36,741 nucleotides of DNA from Acidobacteria bacterium 13_1_20CM_2_55_15 (GCA_001920875.1 MNKP01000139.1:1-36741), one strand, 5' to 3'. Counted from the first letter of the stretch, positions 18,646 through 28,577 are shown. The notes: generated by a model from the letters alone, not told the origin. A program made the numbers and translations.

Positions 18646-19197
18646 ATGAGACGAAACCTATTTCGCTGGAGCGGCATCCTCATCATGGTGGCAGGCTTGC
18701 CGACGTTAACGTTGGCGCAGGTCAGTAAACGGTTGACGGTGCCTGGCATCAACAACTTTTGGTTTGTGGACAAAACAGTGTCGACGGGCGGATCGATCAC
18801 ATCGCGCGAGGTGGCGATGCCGGCGCTGAAGAAGCGCGGTATCAAAACCGTGATCGACCTCGCGGGCGGCGCTCAAAGTGATGCCGAACGTGCAGCAACG
18901 GAAGCGGCCGGGATGAAGTATCTGGTCTTTCCGATCAATCCGACGACGCTCGACCCTGCGCCCATCGGGCCATTTCTGAAGGCAGCCAGCGATCCCGCGA
19001 ACTTCCCCGTCTTCATCCACTCGGGCAACGGACACCGCGCAGGAATGGCGCTGATGATCAAGAGGGTGCTCGTGGATGGGTGGACGATCGAGAAAGCGGG
19101 CATCGAGGCTGCCGCCTCGGGCCTCATCGACGACAACCCAACGGCGCCGGTCTGGTGGAAGTTCGCTCAAGACTACATTATGAGCCACAAGAAGTAG
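18646..19197 (+). CDS. Secreted PTP/DSP-like (DUF442-like) protein with Ser in place of catalytic Cys
   Basis: Signal peptide 'MRRNLFRWSGILIMVAGLPTLTLAQ'; 'GGSITSREVAMPALKKRGIKTVIDLAGG' and 'PVFIHSGNGHRAGMALMIKRVLVDGW'; start chosen at ATG 18646 rather than TTG 18610. Confidence 0.65.
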   Translation: MRRNLFRWSGILIMVAGLPTLTLAQVSKRLTVPGINNFWFVDKTVSTGGSITSREVAMPALKKRGIKTVIDLAGGAQSDAERAATEAAGMKYLVFPINPTTLDPAPIGPFLKAASDPANFPVFIHSGNGHRAGMALMIKRVLVDGWTIEKAGIEAAASGLIDDNPTAPVWWKFAQDYIMSHKK

Positions 19198-19233
19198 GCC
19201 GCCCTGTTCAGCAGATCCCAACCGGACTTGCAA

Positions 19234-20742
19234 TTAATTGCTCGAAGCGATTCGGATATCGTTAAGAAAGTCGAGGTCCGCTGCAGGGTATAGCCTGATC
19301 CCTTCAATGCGCTTGTTGTAGACGCAGACGTTATCCATATAGAAGAGAGAGACGTAGGGAAGGTCTTCTGCGACGATGTGCTGGATCTCGTGGTAAGCCG
19401 CTTGACGCTTTTCCAGATCGAGATCTCGACGCGCCAATTCGATGAGCTGATCAACTTTCGGATTGGAATAATGGCCTCGATTTGCTCCATTTGGCGGCGT
19501 GGACTTGGAATGAAACACGTAATTAAACACGTCGGGATCATTGTTCGCCCCGAGCCATCGCAGCGAATAGACCTGGAAATTACCTTTCATCACATCGGCG
19601 AAAAACGTCGCGAATTCGTTGCCTTGAATCACCATCGTGACGCCGATTTCGCGCAGCTGCTGCTGAAAAATCGAAGCCATTTGTCTGGCTGTGTCGCTAT
19701 CATTGTTCAACCGGTATGTGAACGTCAGATGTTGGTATCCTGCCTCGCGTAACAGCGATCGCGCCCGTTGTGGGTCATACGAGTACGTTCTGACGTCCCT
19801 GTTGTATGCCCAGTTGTTCGGAGGAAGCAAGCCGACTGCAGGGCGTGCCAGTCCGCGCCAAAGATATTTGATAATCTGTTCGCGATCGATCCCGTAGGCG
19901 AATGCCTGCCGGACACGAAGATCGCGAAAAATAGGATCATTCAGATTGAATGCCATGTACTGATAGTTTGTCCCTGGGGCTTCGACAACTTTCAAATTCG
20001 GATCATGTTTGAGAACTTCGACCATATCCGGCGCCAAGACTTGTAAGGCGATGTCGAGCGCACCTTTCCTTAGTTCCAAAGCGACAACCACTTCTTCCGG
20101 TATGATCCGGAACCGCAGTATCGGCACTTCCGCCCGTTTGCCAAAGTAAGAATCGTTTCGCTCGAGCACGATTTCCTGATCTTGGATGTAGCGAACGAGC
20201 TTGAATGGTCCTGATCCGATCAAATGGCGGCTGAAATCTTTCCCCGAACCTTCCGGAATTACGCCAATCACACCCACAGCCACGTTCCACAAAAATGGCG
20301 CGTACACATCCTTTAATTTGAAGACGACCGTGTAAGGATCGGGCGCCTCGACTGAATCAATCAGGTTGTAGGGGTGTCCTGCTTTAATTGTCGATACTGT
20401 CCCGTCGAGCAGACTCCGAAATGTGTACTGCACATCTCGGGAGGTCAACTGTGTCCCATCGTGGAACCGGACGTCATGACGCAAGTAAAACACGTACGTT
20501 CGAGGATCCGGCATTTCCCAATCCGACGCCAAGTCGGGAACAATCTGGTATTTTTCGTTCTTTCTAACCAGCGAACTGAAGATCAGAGCGGCCAGATGCT
20601 GCGACGCTGCGTTCTGTCCGATACGGGGATCCAGACTATCGGGATTCTGATCTAGAGCAACTGTAACCGCACCGGGTTCCGCCGAGCTCGAACGCGTACA
20701 ACCCGACAGCAGGACCGCGCACAAGAAGAGGAGAGCGAACAC
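19234..20742 (-). CDS. Peptide ABC transporter substrate-binding lipoprotein (SBP_bac_5)
   Basis: Lipobox 'LLSGC'; 'ALDQNPDSLDPRIGQNAASQHLAALIFSSLV...YVFYLRHDVRFHDGTQLTSRDVQYTF...AFNLNDPIFRDLRVRQAFAYGIDREQI'. Confidence 0.93.
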   Translation of the reverse strand: MFALLFLCAVLLSGCTRSSSAEPGAVTVALDQNPDSLDPRIGQNAASQHLAALIFSSLVRKNEKYQIVPDLASDWEMPDPRTYVFYLRHDVRFHDGTQLTSRDVQYTFRSLLDGTVSTIKAGHPYNLIDSVEAPDPYTVVFKLKDVYAPFLWNVAVGVIGVIPEGSGKDFSRHLIGSGPFKLVRYIQDQEIVLERNDSYFGKRAEVPILRFRIIPEEVVVALELRKGALDIALQVLAPDMVEVLKHDPNLKVVEAPGTNYQYMAFNLNDPIFRDLRVRQAFAYGIDREQIIKYLWRGLARPAVGLLPPNNWAYNRDVRTYSYDPQRARSLLREAGYQHLTFTYRLNNDSDTARQMASIFQQQLREIGVTMVIQGNEFATFFADVMKGNFQVYSLRWLGANNDPDVFNYVFHSKSTPPNGANRGHYSNPKVDQLIELARRDLDLEKRQAAYHEIQHIVAEDLPYVSLFYMDNVCVYNKRIEGIRLYPAADLDFLNDIRIASSN

Positions 20743-20793
20743 GTGGACATTTTAGCAACATTGACTTCGCTCTTCGCAGATGAGCGAAGCGTT

Positions 20794-21888
20794 TTACGTT
20801 GTTCGCGTGACGAGTGTTCTGGCAGGTTCTACCGATTTGCGCAACTTGTCGATTTGTCGGTTGACACGGGCTCTCATATGCGTGCGATATCGAGGCGGAA
20901 CAAACTCCAATCGCGTTTTCAGCGTTAGAATACGTCCCACGGCTTCCTCGACTCGCCCGCGCAGCGCGGCGCTGCTGCGCGCGGCTTTCACGATAGCGTG
21001 AAATGCCCGCTCTACCAGTGGTGTGGTCTGAGAGAAGAGGAGCAGGTCATTGCCGGCTTCAAGGGCACGGAGGAAAATATCCGTTGTCAGGCCGAGACTG
21101 GTCACTGCACCCATGGTGAGATCGTCGGTGATGGCGATGCCTTTGTAGCCAAGTTTCTTCCTCAGGAGACCCCCGATCACGCGGGATGAGAGCGAAGCGG
21201 GCGTGGGTTTATCGTCGCCGAGACTGGGATAGTGCGCGTGACAGATCATGATCATTCCGATCTGATCGAAAAGCCGCACGAACGGAATGGCATCTTCGTA
21301 TTGGATCTGACGCTTGGTGCGTTCAATCCGCGGCAAAGAAAAATGAGGGTCCGATACGGCGCCGCCGAGCCCCGGAAAATGTTTCGCGCACGTTACAACG
21401 CCGCGCTTTGAGAGCTCTTCGATGAATGCCGCGGCGAGCCGGGCAACCTCCAGAGGACTGCTGGCGAGGCATCGATCCGTGATGATCGAATGCGGCAACC
21501 GAATGTCCACGACGGGTGCGAAGTCGACATTGAAACCTGTCGCTTCAAGTTCCGCCGCAATTATCCGGGCTCCCAGTCGTAGCGAGGCGGTGCCGGCTTC
21601 AGCCAGTTCCGCCATGGAAGGAATTGGCGCGAAGAGTTGTTTCAACCGGTCCACACGGCCACCTTCGTGATCGATGGCCAGCAATCCCGGAGTGCCGGCC
21701 ATGTCGCGGAGACGGCTCGTGAGGTTGTAGATTTGATCGAAATTTTCGATGTTTCGCTGAAAAAGCAGAAACCCGCCGGGCTGAATGGTTTCGATCAGCA
21801 TCCGGGTTTCACGGTCCAATTCGTATCCCTGGAACCCAAGGACGAAGAGCTGACCTACTTTTTGTTCCAGCGTGAAGTGATCCTTCAT
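20794..21888 (-). CDS. nagZ: Beta-N-acetylhexosaminidase (GH3)
   Basis: 'LLAIDHEGGRVDRL', 'TCAKHFPGLGGAVSDPHFSLPRI', 'MICHAHYPSL', 'GIAITDDLTMGAV'. Confidence 0.92.
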   Translation of the reverse strand: MKDHFTLEQKVGQLFVLGFQGYELDRETRMLIETIQPGGFLLFQRNIENFDQIYNLTSRLRDMAGTPGLLAIDHEGGRVDRLKQLFAPIPSMAELAEAGTASLRLGARIIAAELEATGFNVDFAPVVDIRLPHSIITDRCLASSPLEVARLAAAFIEELSKRGVVTCAKHFPGLGGAVSDPHFSLPRIERTKRQIQYEDAIPFVRLFDQIGMIMICHAHYPSLGDDKPTPASLSSRVIGGLLRKKLGYKGIAITDDLTMGAVTSLGLTTDIFLRALEAGNDLLLFSQTTPLVERAFHAIVKAARSSAALRGRVEEAVGRILTLKTRLEFVPPRYRTHMRARVNRQIDKLRKSVEPARTLVTRTT

Positions 21889-21892
21889 GGAT

Positions 21893-24511
21893 CTATGTGG
21901 CCTTTTTTTTCAGGTCCGCCAAAACGCGCAACGCCTCCAGTGGTGTGAGATTTTCCACATCCACTTCGCGCAGGGAATTCCTCAACTCTTCTTCAAGAGC
22001 AGTGAAGAGCGAAAGTTGGTTGACGACGATCTTTCTCTTACGTCTGGCCTGAACGGTGAGATTATCGGATAACTGATGTTCATTTTCCTCATGTTTTTTG
22101 AGGATTTCGCGAGCTCGTTGAGTAACTCGGGCCGGAATGCCGGCTAGCTTTGCGACCTCGATGCCATAGCTGCGATCCGCCGCACCGGGCTCAACGGTCC
22201 TGAGGAAAATGATCCGGTTCTGCGCCTCCTTCACCGCCACCTGGTAATTCTTGATGCCGGACAATAGCTCTGCAAGCTCTGTAATCTCATGATAATGCGT
22301 CGCAAAGATCGTTTTCGCGCGCAGATGCGATTGAATGTGTTCGATGACCGCCCACGCCAGGGAGAGGCCATCAAACGTCGCGGTTCCACGCCCGATCTCA
22401 TCCAGGATGACCAGGCTCTTGGGCGTAGCAGAATTCAGGATGATTGCTGTCTCCGTCATTTCCACCATGAAAGTCGACCGGCCCCGCGCGAGATTATCCG
22501 AGGCGCCGAGGCGTGTGAAGATTCGATCGACGATCGGAAACCGCATCAATTGGGCCGGGACGAAGGAACCCATTTGCGCCAGGATCACGAGTAATGCATT
22601 CTGCCTGAGGAACGTCGACTTGCCGCCCATGTTTGGACCGGTCACGATCAAGATCTGATCCGTAGAGTCGTTCATGAATAGATCGTTAGGAACAAAACGG
22701 TCCGCCCGGTGTTCCTCGGCCAATGCTTCGATCACGGGATGACGGCCTTGGCGAACGATAAATTCGTCGCTGTCGGAAATCTGGGGCCGGGAATAACCAA
22801 AACGCTGGGCCGTCGCAGCAAATCCGGCGAGAACGTCGAATTCGGCAATAACTGCGGCGGTTTGGCGAATCCGTTTTGCCTGTTCGGCGATACGGCCGCG
22901 GATTTCCTGAAAAAGCGTCTTTTCGATGTCGAAAATCTTCTCTTCGGCGGTAAGGATCTTCTCTTCGTACTCTTTCAATTCCGGCGTCACAAAGCGTTCG
23001 GCTCCCACGAGCGTTTGCTTGCGGTCGTAGTCATTGGGAACCAGGTGAAGGTTGGCTTTGGAAACTTCGATGTAGTAGCCAAAGATCTTATTGAAACGAA
23101 CCTTTAGCGATGCAATGCCCGTTCGCTCACGCTCCCGCGCTTCAACGGAAGCCAGATACGTCTTGCTGTTCTTTGATAACGAACGCAGTTCGTCGAGTTC
23201 GGCATGATAGCCGGACCGGATGACGCCTCCATCGGCAATCGCAAAGGGTGGATCATCACTGATAGCTTTGCTGAGAACTTCGTTGACGTCCGAAAGAAGA
23301 TCGAGATTCCGATGCAATTGGAGAAACCTAGCCGATTTCAACTTGGCAACAGCGGCTGCAACAACGGGCAAGCGCCCGATTGATGCGCGCAGTGCGATCA
23401 ACTCCCGTGGGCTCGCCGTGCCGACAGTGATCTTGCTAAGCAAACGTTCCAGGTCGAATACCCCTTCAAATGACGAGCGCGTTTCCTCCAACAGTACAAG
23501 CGAACTGACTAGCTCACCGACGGCTTCCAAACGCGATGAGATTTCGGCAGGAGCAATTGACGGCCGGACCAACCAATTGCGCAACAAGCGCGCGCCCATG
23601 CCTGTCCGTGTTTTGTTGATAACGCCGAGCAGCGAATCTTTCGTATTGTCGGTAGTGGGGTTCGATGGCTCGAACAGTTCGAGGTTACGGATGGTCGCTC
23701 GGTCGAGCACGAGATAATCGGCGGATTCGGAATAGGTCAGTCCCGTAATGTGATCCAATGTCGTCTTTTGGGTTTGGCGCACATAGTGAATCATTGCTCC
23801 AGAAGCTGCGATAGCAGCGGACTTACCGGCGAGACCGAACCCGTCTAGGGTTGCTATGCCGAACTGCTCGTGCAGTATCCGCGCTGCATAATCCGCATCG
23901 AAGAGCCAATCGTCCAACGGAGTCTTCGCAATTCCACCATCGAAACGTGCCATTTCTTCTTTTGCTCTTTCGGGAAATAAGACTTCCCGCGGCGCGAAGT
24001 GTTCCACATCCAAAAGCAGATGGTTCCAGCGCTCGTCCCCGCCAAATTGTGAAACTCGCAGTTCACCGGTTGAAATGTCCAGGAATGCGCAGCCGAGTTG
24101 GCCGTCCTGATCGGAGATCGCCAGTAAGAAATTGTTTTCCCCCGCAGTCAGTACGTTCGTGTCGGTCACCGTGCCGGGCGTGATCACTCGCGTCACTCCG
24201 CGCTTCACGAGCTTGACGCCTTTTTGTGGTGTTTCCATCTGGTCGCAGATCGCAACCTTGTAGCCTTTACGCAAGAGGCGGGCAATATAGCCGTCCGCAG
24301 CATGATAGGGAACACCACACATCGGAACGGGCCTATCGCGGTCCTTATTACGAGCCGTGAGTGTGATTTCCAGTTCGCGGGATGCCGTAACCGCATCCTC
24401 GAAAAAAAGTTCGTAAAAATCACCCAGACGGAACAGAAGGAGGGCGTCTGGGGTTTCCTGCTTGACGGCATGGTATTGCCGCATCATGGGGGTGAGATCT
24501 TGATCTTGCAT
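21893..24511 (-). CDS. mutS: DNA mismatch repair protein MutS
   Basis: 'LTPMMRQYHAVKQETPDALLLFRLGDFYELFFEDA', 'VTGPNMGGKSTFLRQNALLVILAQMGSFVPA', 'LDEIGRGTATFDGLSLAWAVIEH', 'FATHYHEITEL'; start at ATG 24511 just after the pfkA stop. Confidence 0.97.
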   Translation of the reverse strand: MQDQDLTPMMRQYHAVKQETPDALLLFRLGDFYELFFEDAVTASRELEITLTARNKDRDRPVPMCGVPYHAADGYIARLLRKGYKVAICDQMETPQKGVKLVKRGVTRVITPGTVTDTNVLTAGENNFLLAISDQDGQLGCAFLDISTGELRVSQFGGDERWNHLLLDVEHFAPREVLFPERAKEEMARFDGGIAKTPLDDWLFDADYAARILHEQFGIATLDGFGLAGKSAAIAASGAMIHYVRQTQKTTLDHITGLTYSESADYLVLDRATIRNLELFEPSNPTTDNTKDSLLGVINKTRTGMGARLLRNWLVRPSIAPAEISSRLEAVGELVSSLVLLEETRSSFEGVFDLERLLSKITVGTASPRELIALRASIGRLPVVAAAVAKLKSARFLQLHRNLDLLSDVNEVLSKAISDDPPFAIADGGVIRSGYHAELDELRSLSKNSKTYLASVEARERERTGIASLKVRFNKIFGYYIEVSKANLHLVPNDYDRKQTLVGAERFVTPELKEYEEKILTAEEKIFDIEKTLFQEIRGRIAEQAKRIRQTAAVIAEFDVLAGFAATAQRFGYSRPQISDSDEFIVRQGRHPVIEALAEEHRADRFVPNDLFMNDSTDQILIVTGPNMGGKSTFLRQNALLVILAQMGSFVPAQLMRFPIVDRIFTRLGASDNLARGRSTFMVEMTETAIILNSATPKSLVILDEIGRGTATFDGLSLAWAVIEHIQSHLRAKTIFATHYHEITELAELLSGIKNYQVAVKEAQNRIIFLRTVEPGAADRSYGIEVAKLAGIPARVTQRAREILKKHEENEHQLSDNLTVQARRKRKIVVNQLSLFTALEEELRNSLREVDVENLTPLEALRVLADLKKKAT

Positions 24512-24512
24512 G

Positions 24513-25544
24513 CTAACCGAAGAAGACGGCCGCATCATCAAAGACTTTGGGATCGAGCAACTTTGGGTTGAGTGCTTCTTCAATGGGAACTGCCACGATC
24601 TCGGTCCCGCGCAGGGAAGCCATGTAACCGAATTGTTTTTGCTGGATCAGTTCGACCGCTTTGAGGCCAAACCGCGTCGCAAGAACACGATCGTACGCCG
24701 TCGGCGTTCCACCGCGCTGGACATGTCCCAGCACCGTGACGCGCGTTTCGATCCCCGTCTTCTGCTCGATGAGGGCTCCAAGCCAATCGCCGATTCCACC
24801 CAGCTGCGCGTGACCGAATTCATCGATGTGGCCGGTTTTCGTGAGCATGGGGTGCGTTTCATCAGGCGCCGCCCCTTCGGCAACGACAACGATGGCAAAT
24901 TCCCGTCCTCGATCGATGCGCTTGCGGATCAGGGCACATACCTCGTCCACATTGAACTTTCGTTCTGGGACCAGAATGCAATCGGCACCGCCCGCCATCC
25001 CTGAATAAGTGGCGATCCAGCCGGTATGCCGGCCCATGACTTCGACGACCATCACACGCTTGTGGGACTCGGCCGTGGTATGAAGACGGTCAATCGCTTC
25101 TGTTACGATCTGAACGGCGGTATCGAAGCCGAACGTGTAATCGGTTCCTGCCAGATCGTTATCGATTGTTTTGGGGACACCGACAATCGGATAACCCTCC
25201 TCGCGGAAAAGCTTGTGAGCAACACCCAGCGTGTCCTCGCCGCCAACCGCTACCAGATAATTCAAGCCAAACTTTTGCCAATTGGACTTAAGTTTTTGAA
25301 TGTAATCCATATTACGGAATGGATTGGTCCGAGACGTTCCCAGGATCGTGCCGCCGCGCGGAAGGATGCCGGTCACGGAGAAATCCGTCAGAGGCTCGGT
25401 ATATCCATGGATGAGACCGGCCCATCCGTTCTTGATGCCCAGAAGGTCGTAAGTGAGGGCGTGCGCCCGCCGAACGACCGCGCGAATGACGGCGTTCAAG
25501 CCGGGACAATCACCGCCGCCGGTCAGGATACCGATTTTCTCCAT
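24513..25544 (-). CDS. pfkA: 6-phosphofructokinase
   Basis: 'IGILTGGGDCPGLNAVIRAVV', 'GGEDTLGVAHKL', 'VPKTIDNDLAGTDYTFGFDTA', 'VEVMGRHTGWIA', 'LGHVQRGGTPTAYDRVLATRFG'. Confidence 0.95.
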   Translation of the reverse strand: MEKIGILTGGGDCPGLNAVIRAVVRRAHALTYDLLGIKNGWAGLIHGYTEPLTDFSVTGILPRGGTILGTSRTNPFRNMDYIQKLKSNWQKFGLNYLVAVGGEDTLGVAHKLFREEGYPIVGVPKTIDNDLAGTDYTFGFDTAVQIVTEAIDRLHTTAESHKRVMVVEVMGRHTGWIATYSGMAGGADCILVPERKFNVDEVCALIRKRIDRGREFAIVVVAEGAAPDETHPMLTKTGHIDEFGHAQLGGIGDWLGALIEQKTGIETRVTVLGHVQRGGTPTAYDRVLATRFGLKAVELIQQKQFGYMASLRGTEIVAVPIEEALNPKLLDPKVFDDAAVFFG

Positions 25545-25583
25545 GTCGTCTCCTTCACATCCTTCTCAGTCCTATAATAAGGC

Positions 25584-26267
25584 ATGCGTGTTTTAGCGGT
25601 CGATACGAGTTCGGAATACGGAAGTGTCTCCGCAACTGATGGGGGCGAAGTCATCGGGGAGATCCGCCTCGCCTCGTCGATTCAGCATTCCGAACGGCTA
25701 TTTCACTCGATCGAATTCCTGTTGCGGTACCTCCCGTTCCAATTACACGATATCGACATTTTTGCCGCCGCCTGCGGGCCGGGATCCTTTACTGGATTGC
25801 GCATCGGAATCGCCGCAATGGAAGGTTTCGCTGCGGCGAATGGAAAGCGCGGGGCCGGTGTGACAACTCTGCGGGCATTGGCGTGGAAAACTGGGCTCCG
25901 CGACGTCCCTATTGCAACGATGATCGACGCGCGCCGTGGAGATATCTATGGCGCGGTCTACCGACGGATTAATACCAATGGCAGGTCCGATACTCTTATT
26001 GAAGAAAAACCGCCGCTCGTGCTAAAACCCGACGAGTGGTTGGCGTCTTTGCCGGGACAACCGCTGGTTTTTTGCGGTGACGGAGCGGTTCGTTACCAAT
26101 CGTTACTACAGGAGCGGGAATGGAGAATCCATTCAATGGATTTGTATCTCGCCGGAACGGTCGCGGAATTGGCAACCACTCCCAGCAGCGGCTCCCTTTC
26201 GCCGGTGTATGTGCGCAAGCCGGACGCGGAGATTGCGCGTGAAAGCATTGGAAGTCCGAATTCGTAA
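25584..26267 (+). CDS. tsaB: tRNA t6A biosynthesis protein TsaB
   Basis: 'VLAVDTSSEYGSVSATDGGEVIGEIRLASSIQHSERLFHSIEFLL', 'AAACGPGSFTGLRIGIAAMEGFAAA', 'IDARRGDIYGAVY'. Confidence 0.93.
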   Translation: MRVLAVDTSSEYGSVSATDGGEVIGEIRLASSIQHSERLFHSIEFLLRYLPFQLHDIDIFAAACGPGSFTGLRIGIAAMEGFAAANGKRGAGVTTLRALAWKTGLRDVPIATMIDARRGDIYGAVYRRINTNGRSDTLIEEKPPLVLKPDEWLASLPGQPLVFCGDGAVRYQSLLQEREWRIHSMDLYLAGTVAELATTPSSGSLSPVYVRKPDAEIARESIGSPNS

Positions 26268-26715
26268 GGCTCGCAAAAGCGACGTCGACCGGATCATCGA
26301 CATCGAGCGCTCCTGGCAACATCTTTCTCACTGGTCCATCGACAGCTATTATCGGCTGCTCAATGACGACGGTCTTATATCCAGCTTCGTCGCCGAGACC
26401 GAAACGGATAAAGAGCGCATTGGTATCGTCGGTTTCGTGATCTTCCATATCGCGGCCGACGTTTCGGAAATCTACAACATCGCGGTCGAGGCCGCTCATG
26501 CCCGTTCCGGCATTGGATATCAATTGATGACGGCCGCTGTCGAGGAGTCCGGACGGCGGAGAGCCCGCAAGGTGATTTTAGAAGTCCGCAAATCCAACAG
26601 TCCGGCCATCAACTTCTATCGGAAATTTGAGTTCAAAATCACAGGAGAACGTAAGAGTTACTATTCAAATCCGATTGAGGACGCCTACATCATGGAACTC
26701 GATATTTCGGATTGA
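26239..26715 (+). CDS. rimI: Ribosomal protein alanine N-acetyltransferase (GNAT)
   Basis: GNAT fold 'EVRIRKARKSDVDRIIDIERSWQHLSHW...IYNIAVEAAHARSGIGYQLMTAAVEESGRRRARKVILEVRKSNSPAINFYRKFEFKITGERKSYY'; GTG start overlapping tsaB. Confidence 0.9.
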   Translation: MKALEVRIRKARKSDVDRIIDIERSWQHLSHWSIDSYYRLLNDDGLISSFVAETETDKERIGIVGFVIFHIAADVSEIYNIAVEAAHARSGIGYQLMTAAVEESGRRRARKVILEVRKSNSPAINFYRKFEFKITGERKSYYSNPIEDAYIMELDISD

Positions 26716-26782
26716 AGTGCGTGGATGCGTATGTTACGGTGGCCATAAGCTCAAAACTTCGTAATCATACAGGAGGAGCGCG

Positions 26783-27025
26783 ATGATGATGAAGGAGGAG
26801 GAGATCAAGGAGCACCTGATGTCCTCCAACCCGGAGTTTCGCCGTCTGGTTGAAGAACACAAGCTCTACGAGGGGCAGCTCAACGAACTGCAGAGTCGCC
26901 ATCATATGACAGAACGAGATCATCTGGAAGAAATCCGGCTAAAGAAAAAGAAGCTTCACTTGAAAGACCAGATGAACTCCATGATCCAGAAGTTCCGGAG
27001 GGAACTGAGTCATCAACATACCTAG
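26783..27025 (+). CDS. DUF465 / YdcH-like small coiled-coil protein
   Basis: 80 aa 'LMSSNPEFRRLVEEHKLYEGQLNELQSRHHMTERDHLEEIRLKKKKLHLKDQMNSMI'; SD aggagg. Confidence 0.85.
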   Translation: MMMKEEEIKEHLMSSNPEFRRLVEEHKLYEGQLNELQSRHHMTERDHLEEIRLKKKKLHLKDQMNSMIQKFRRELSHQHT

Positions 27026-27037
27026 AGGCGTTCTGCA

Positions 27038-27093
27038 GACAGACACCGATTGCGGATTCGCGTTCCGTGTCTGTCCCGGAATTCCGGAATTCC
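27038..27093. repeat. REP-like inverted repeat plus GGAATTCC tandem palindrome
   Basis: gacagacac (27038-27046) / gtgtctgtc (27067-27075) perfect 9-bp inverted repeat, then ggaattccggaattcc (27078-27093). Confidence 0.6.
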
Positions 27094-27125
27094 TGAAGAC
27101 TGCCGCGCTCTCCTTTACCCGAATC

Positions 27126-27728
27126 ATGATTATTAAAGACGCATTGAGCTTTATTGTCCCGTTGCTGATTTCGGCCAGTCTGGCTGCTGTTTTGGGTTTG
27201 TACGTGGCGGTAGTTTTATTGCTATTGCTCTCAGGATTTGTGGGATTCTTCTTCCGGAATCCGGCGCGCGAAATTCCGTCGGATCCTCGGGTAATCGTTT
27301 CACCCGCAGACGGCAGGATAGTAAAAATAGAACGAGTAGGCAACGTAACGAAACTCAGCATCTTTCTTTCAATTTTTGATGTGCATGTGAACCGCAGCCC
27401 GATAGGGGGACGAATCGAAGCGATCGATTACAAACGGGGCAAGTTCAAACCGGCCTTTAAGCATGCGGCGAGTGTCGAAAATGAACGCAACACGATTATG
27501 GTCAGCCGCGGGGATGTGAAGCTTGTCTTCACGCAAATTGCGGGTATTATCGCGCGGCGGGTCATATGCTGGAAAGAAGTGGGGGATACAGTGGCGAAAG
27601 GAGAATTAATTGGATTGATCCGATTTGGCTCCCGAGTGGACGTGCTTTTTCCTGCCGGTACCGACGTCACCGTTCGAAACGGCGCGCGGGTTCTCGGGGG
27701 ATCGACGCCCATCGGAATCATCTTGTAG
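27126..27728 (+). CDS. psd: Phosphatidylserine decarboxylase proenzyme (short form)
   Basis: 'FFFRNPAREIPSDPRVIVSPADGRIVKIE', 'FLSIFDVHVNRSPIGGRIEAIDYKRGKFKPAFKHAASVENERN', 'SRVDVLFP', autocleavage site 'LGGSTPIG'. Confidence 0.94.
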   Translation: MIIKDALSFIVPLLISASLAAVLGLYVAVVLLLLLSGFVGFFFRNPAREIPSDPRVIVSPADGRIVKIERVGNVTKLSIFLSIFDVHVNRSPIGGRIEAIDYKRGKFKPAFKHAASVENERNTIMVSRGDVKLVFTQIAGIIARRVICWKEVGDTVAKGELIGLIRFGSRVDVLFPAGTDVTVRNGARVLGGSTPIGIIL

Positions 27729-27743
27729 AACGAAAAGGAATTT

Positions 27744-28577
27744 ATGCTTGGAAGACGGCCAAGACGGCGTATTCAAGATCGGACTCGGATCCGAACCGGA
27801 CTTTCAATCGTTCCCAGCCTTTTCACGATCGGAAACATCTTTTGCGGGTATTATTCCGTCATCTCGACGCTCCGTGGAAGTTGGGACTATGCTGCCGTGC
27901 TCATCGGAATCGGCTACATTCTCGATGGACTCGACGGCCGCATTGCCCGTTTAACGAGAACCACGAGCGACTTTGGTCTCCAACTCGACTCCTTGGCCGA
28001 TGTCGTCACGTTCGGCCTCGCTCCAGCGGTATTGGCTTTCAACTGGGGTTTCGGCGCCAGTGAGGGCATCGAAGGCAGTGCTGCCAGGCACGTGCATCAA
28101 CTTGGATCGCTGGCCAGCTTTGCTTTTGTCGTTTGTGGAGCGCTTCGCTTGGCGCGTTTTAATCTGCAGGCCAAGTCCGAGACGAGTTCGAAACGTTACT
28201 TTGTCGGCCTGCCGATTCCGGCCGCAGCCACAATGATCGCGGCCGTTGTGCATTTCTTCAAAACCCCGACGTTGATGGTGGGATCAGCACTTTTGTGGTC
28301 GTTCTTAATACTATTTATGGCCTTTTTGATGATCAGTACCGTACGGTATTACAGCTTCAAGGAATTTGATGTCCACAAAGCCCGTCCCAGTCGTGCTCTG
28401 TTCGGAACCGCGATGCTGATCAGCCTGATTTATTTGTATTCGGAGATCATGCTGCTCGTGATGGCGTCGCTTTACGTCAGTTCCGGCCTGATTTACGAAC
28501 TCGTACATACCGTCCGCCGTTTCCTGCCTTCCAGCGCCGGCCGTTCCGACCCTGTGCATGGTAACATCAAAAGCTAG
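27744..28577 (+). CDS. pssA: CDP-diacylglycerol-serine O-phosphatidyltransferase
   Basis: CDP-alcohol phosphotransferase motif 'DGLDGRIARLTRTTSDFGLQLDSLADVVTFGLAPA'; follows psd. Confidence 0.94.
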   Translation: MLGRRPRRRIQDRTRIRTGLSIVPSLFTIGNIFCGYYSVISTLRGSWDYAAVLIGIGYILDGLDGRIARLTRTTSDFGLQLDSLADVVTFGLAPAVLAFNWGFGASEGIEGSAARHVHQLGSLASFAFVVCGALRLARFNLQAKSETSSKRYFVGLPIPAAATMIAAVVHFFKTPTLMVGSALLWSFLILFMAFLMISTVRYYSFKEFDVHKARPSRALFGTAMLISLIYLYSEIMLLVMASLYVSSGLIYELVHTVRRFLPSSAGRSDPVHGNIKS

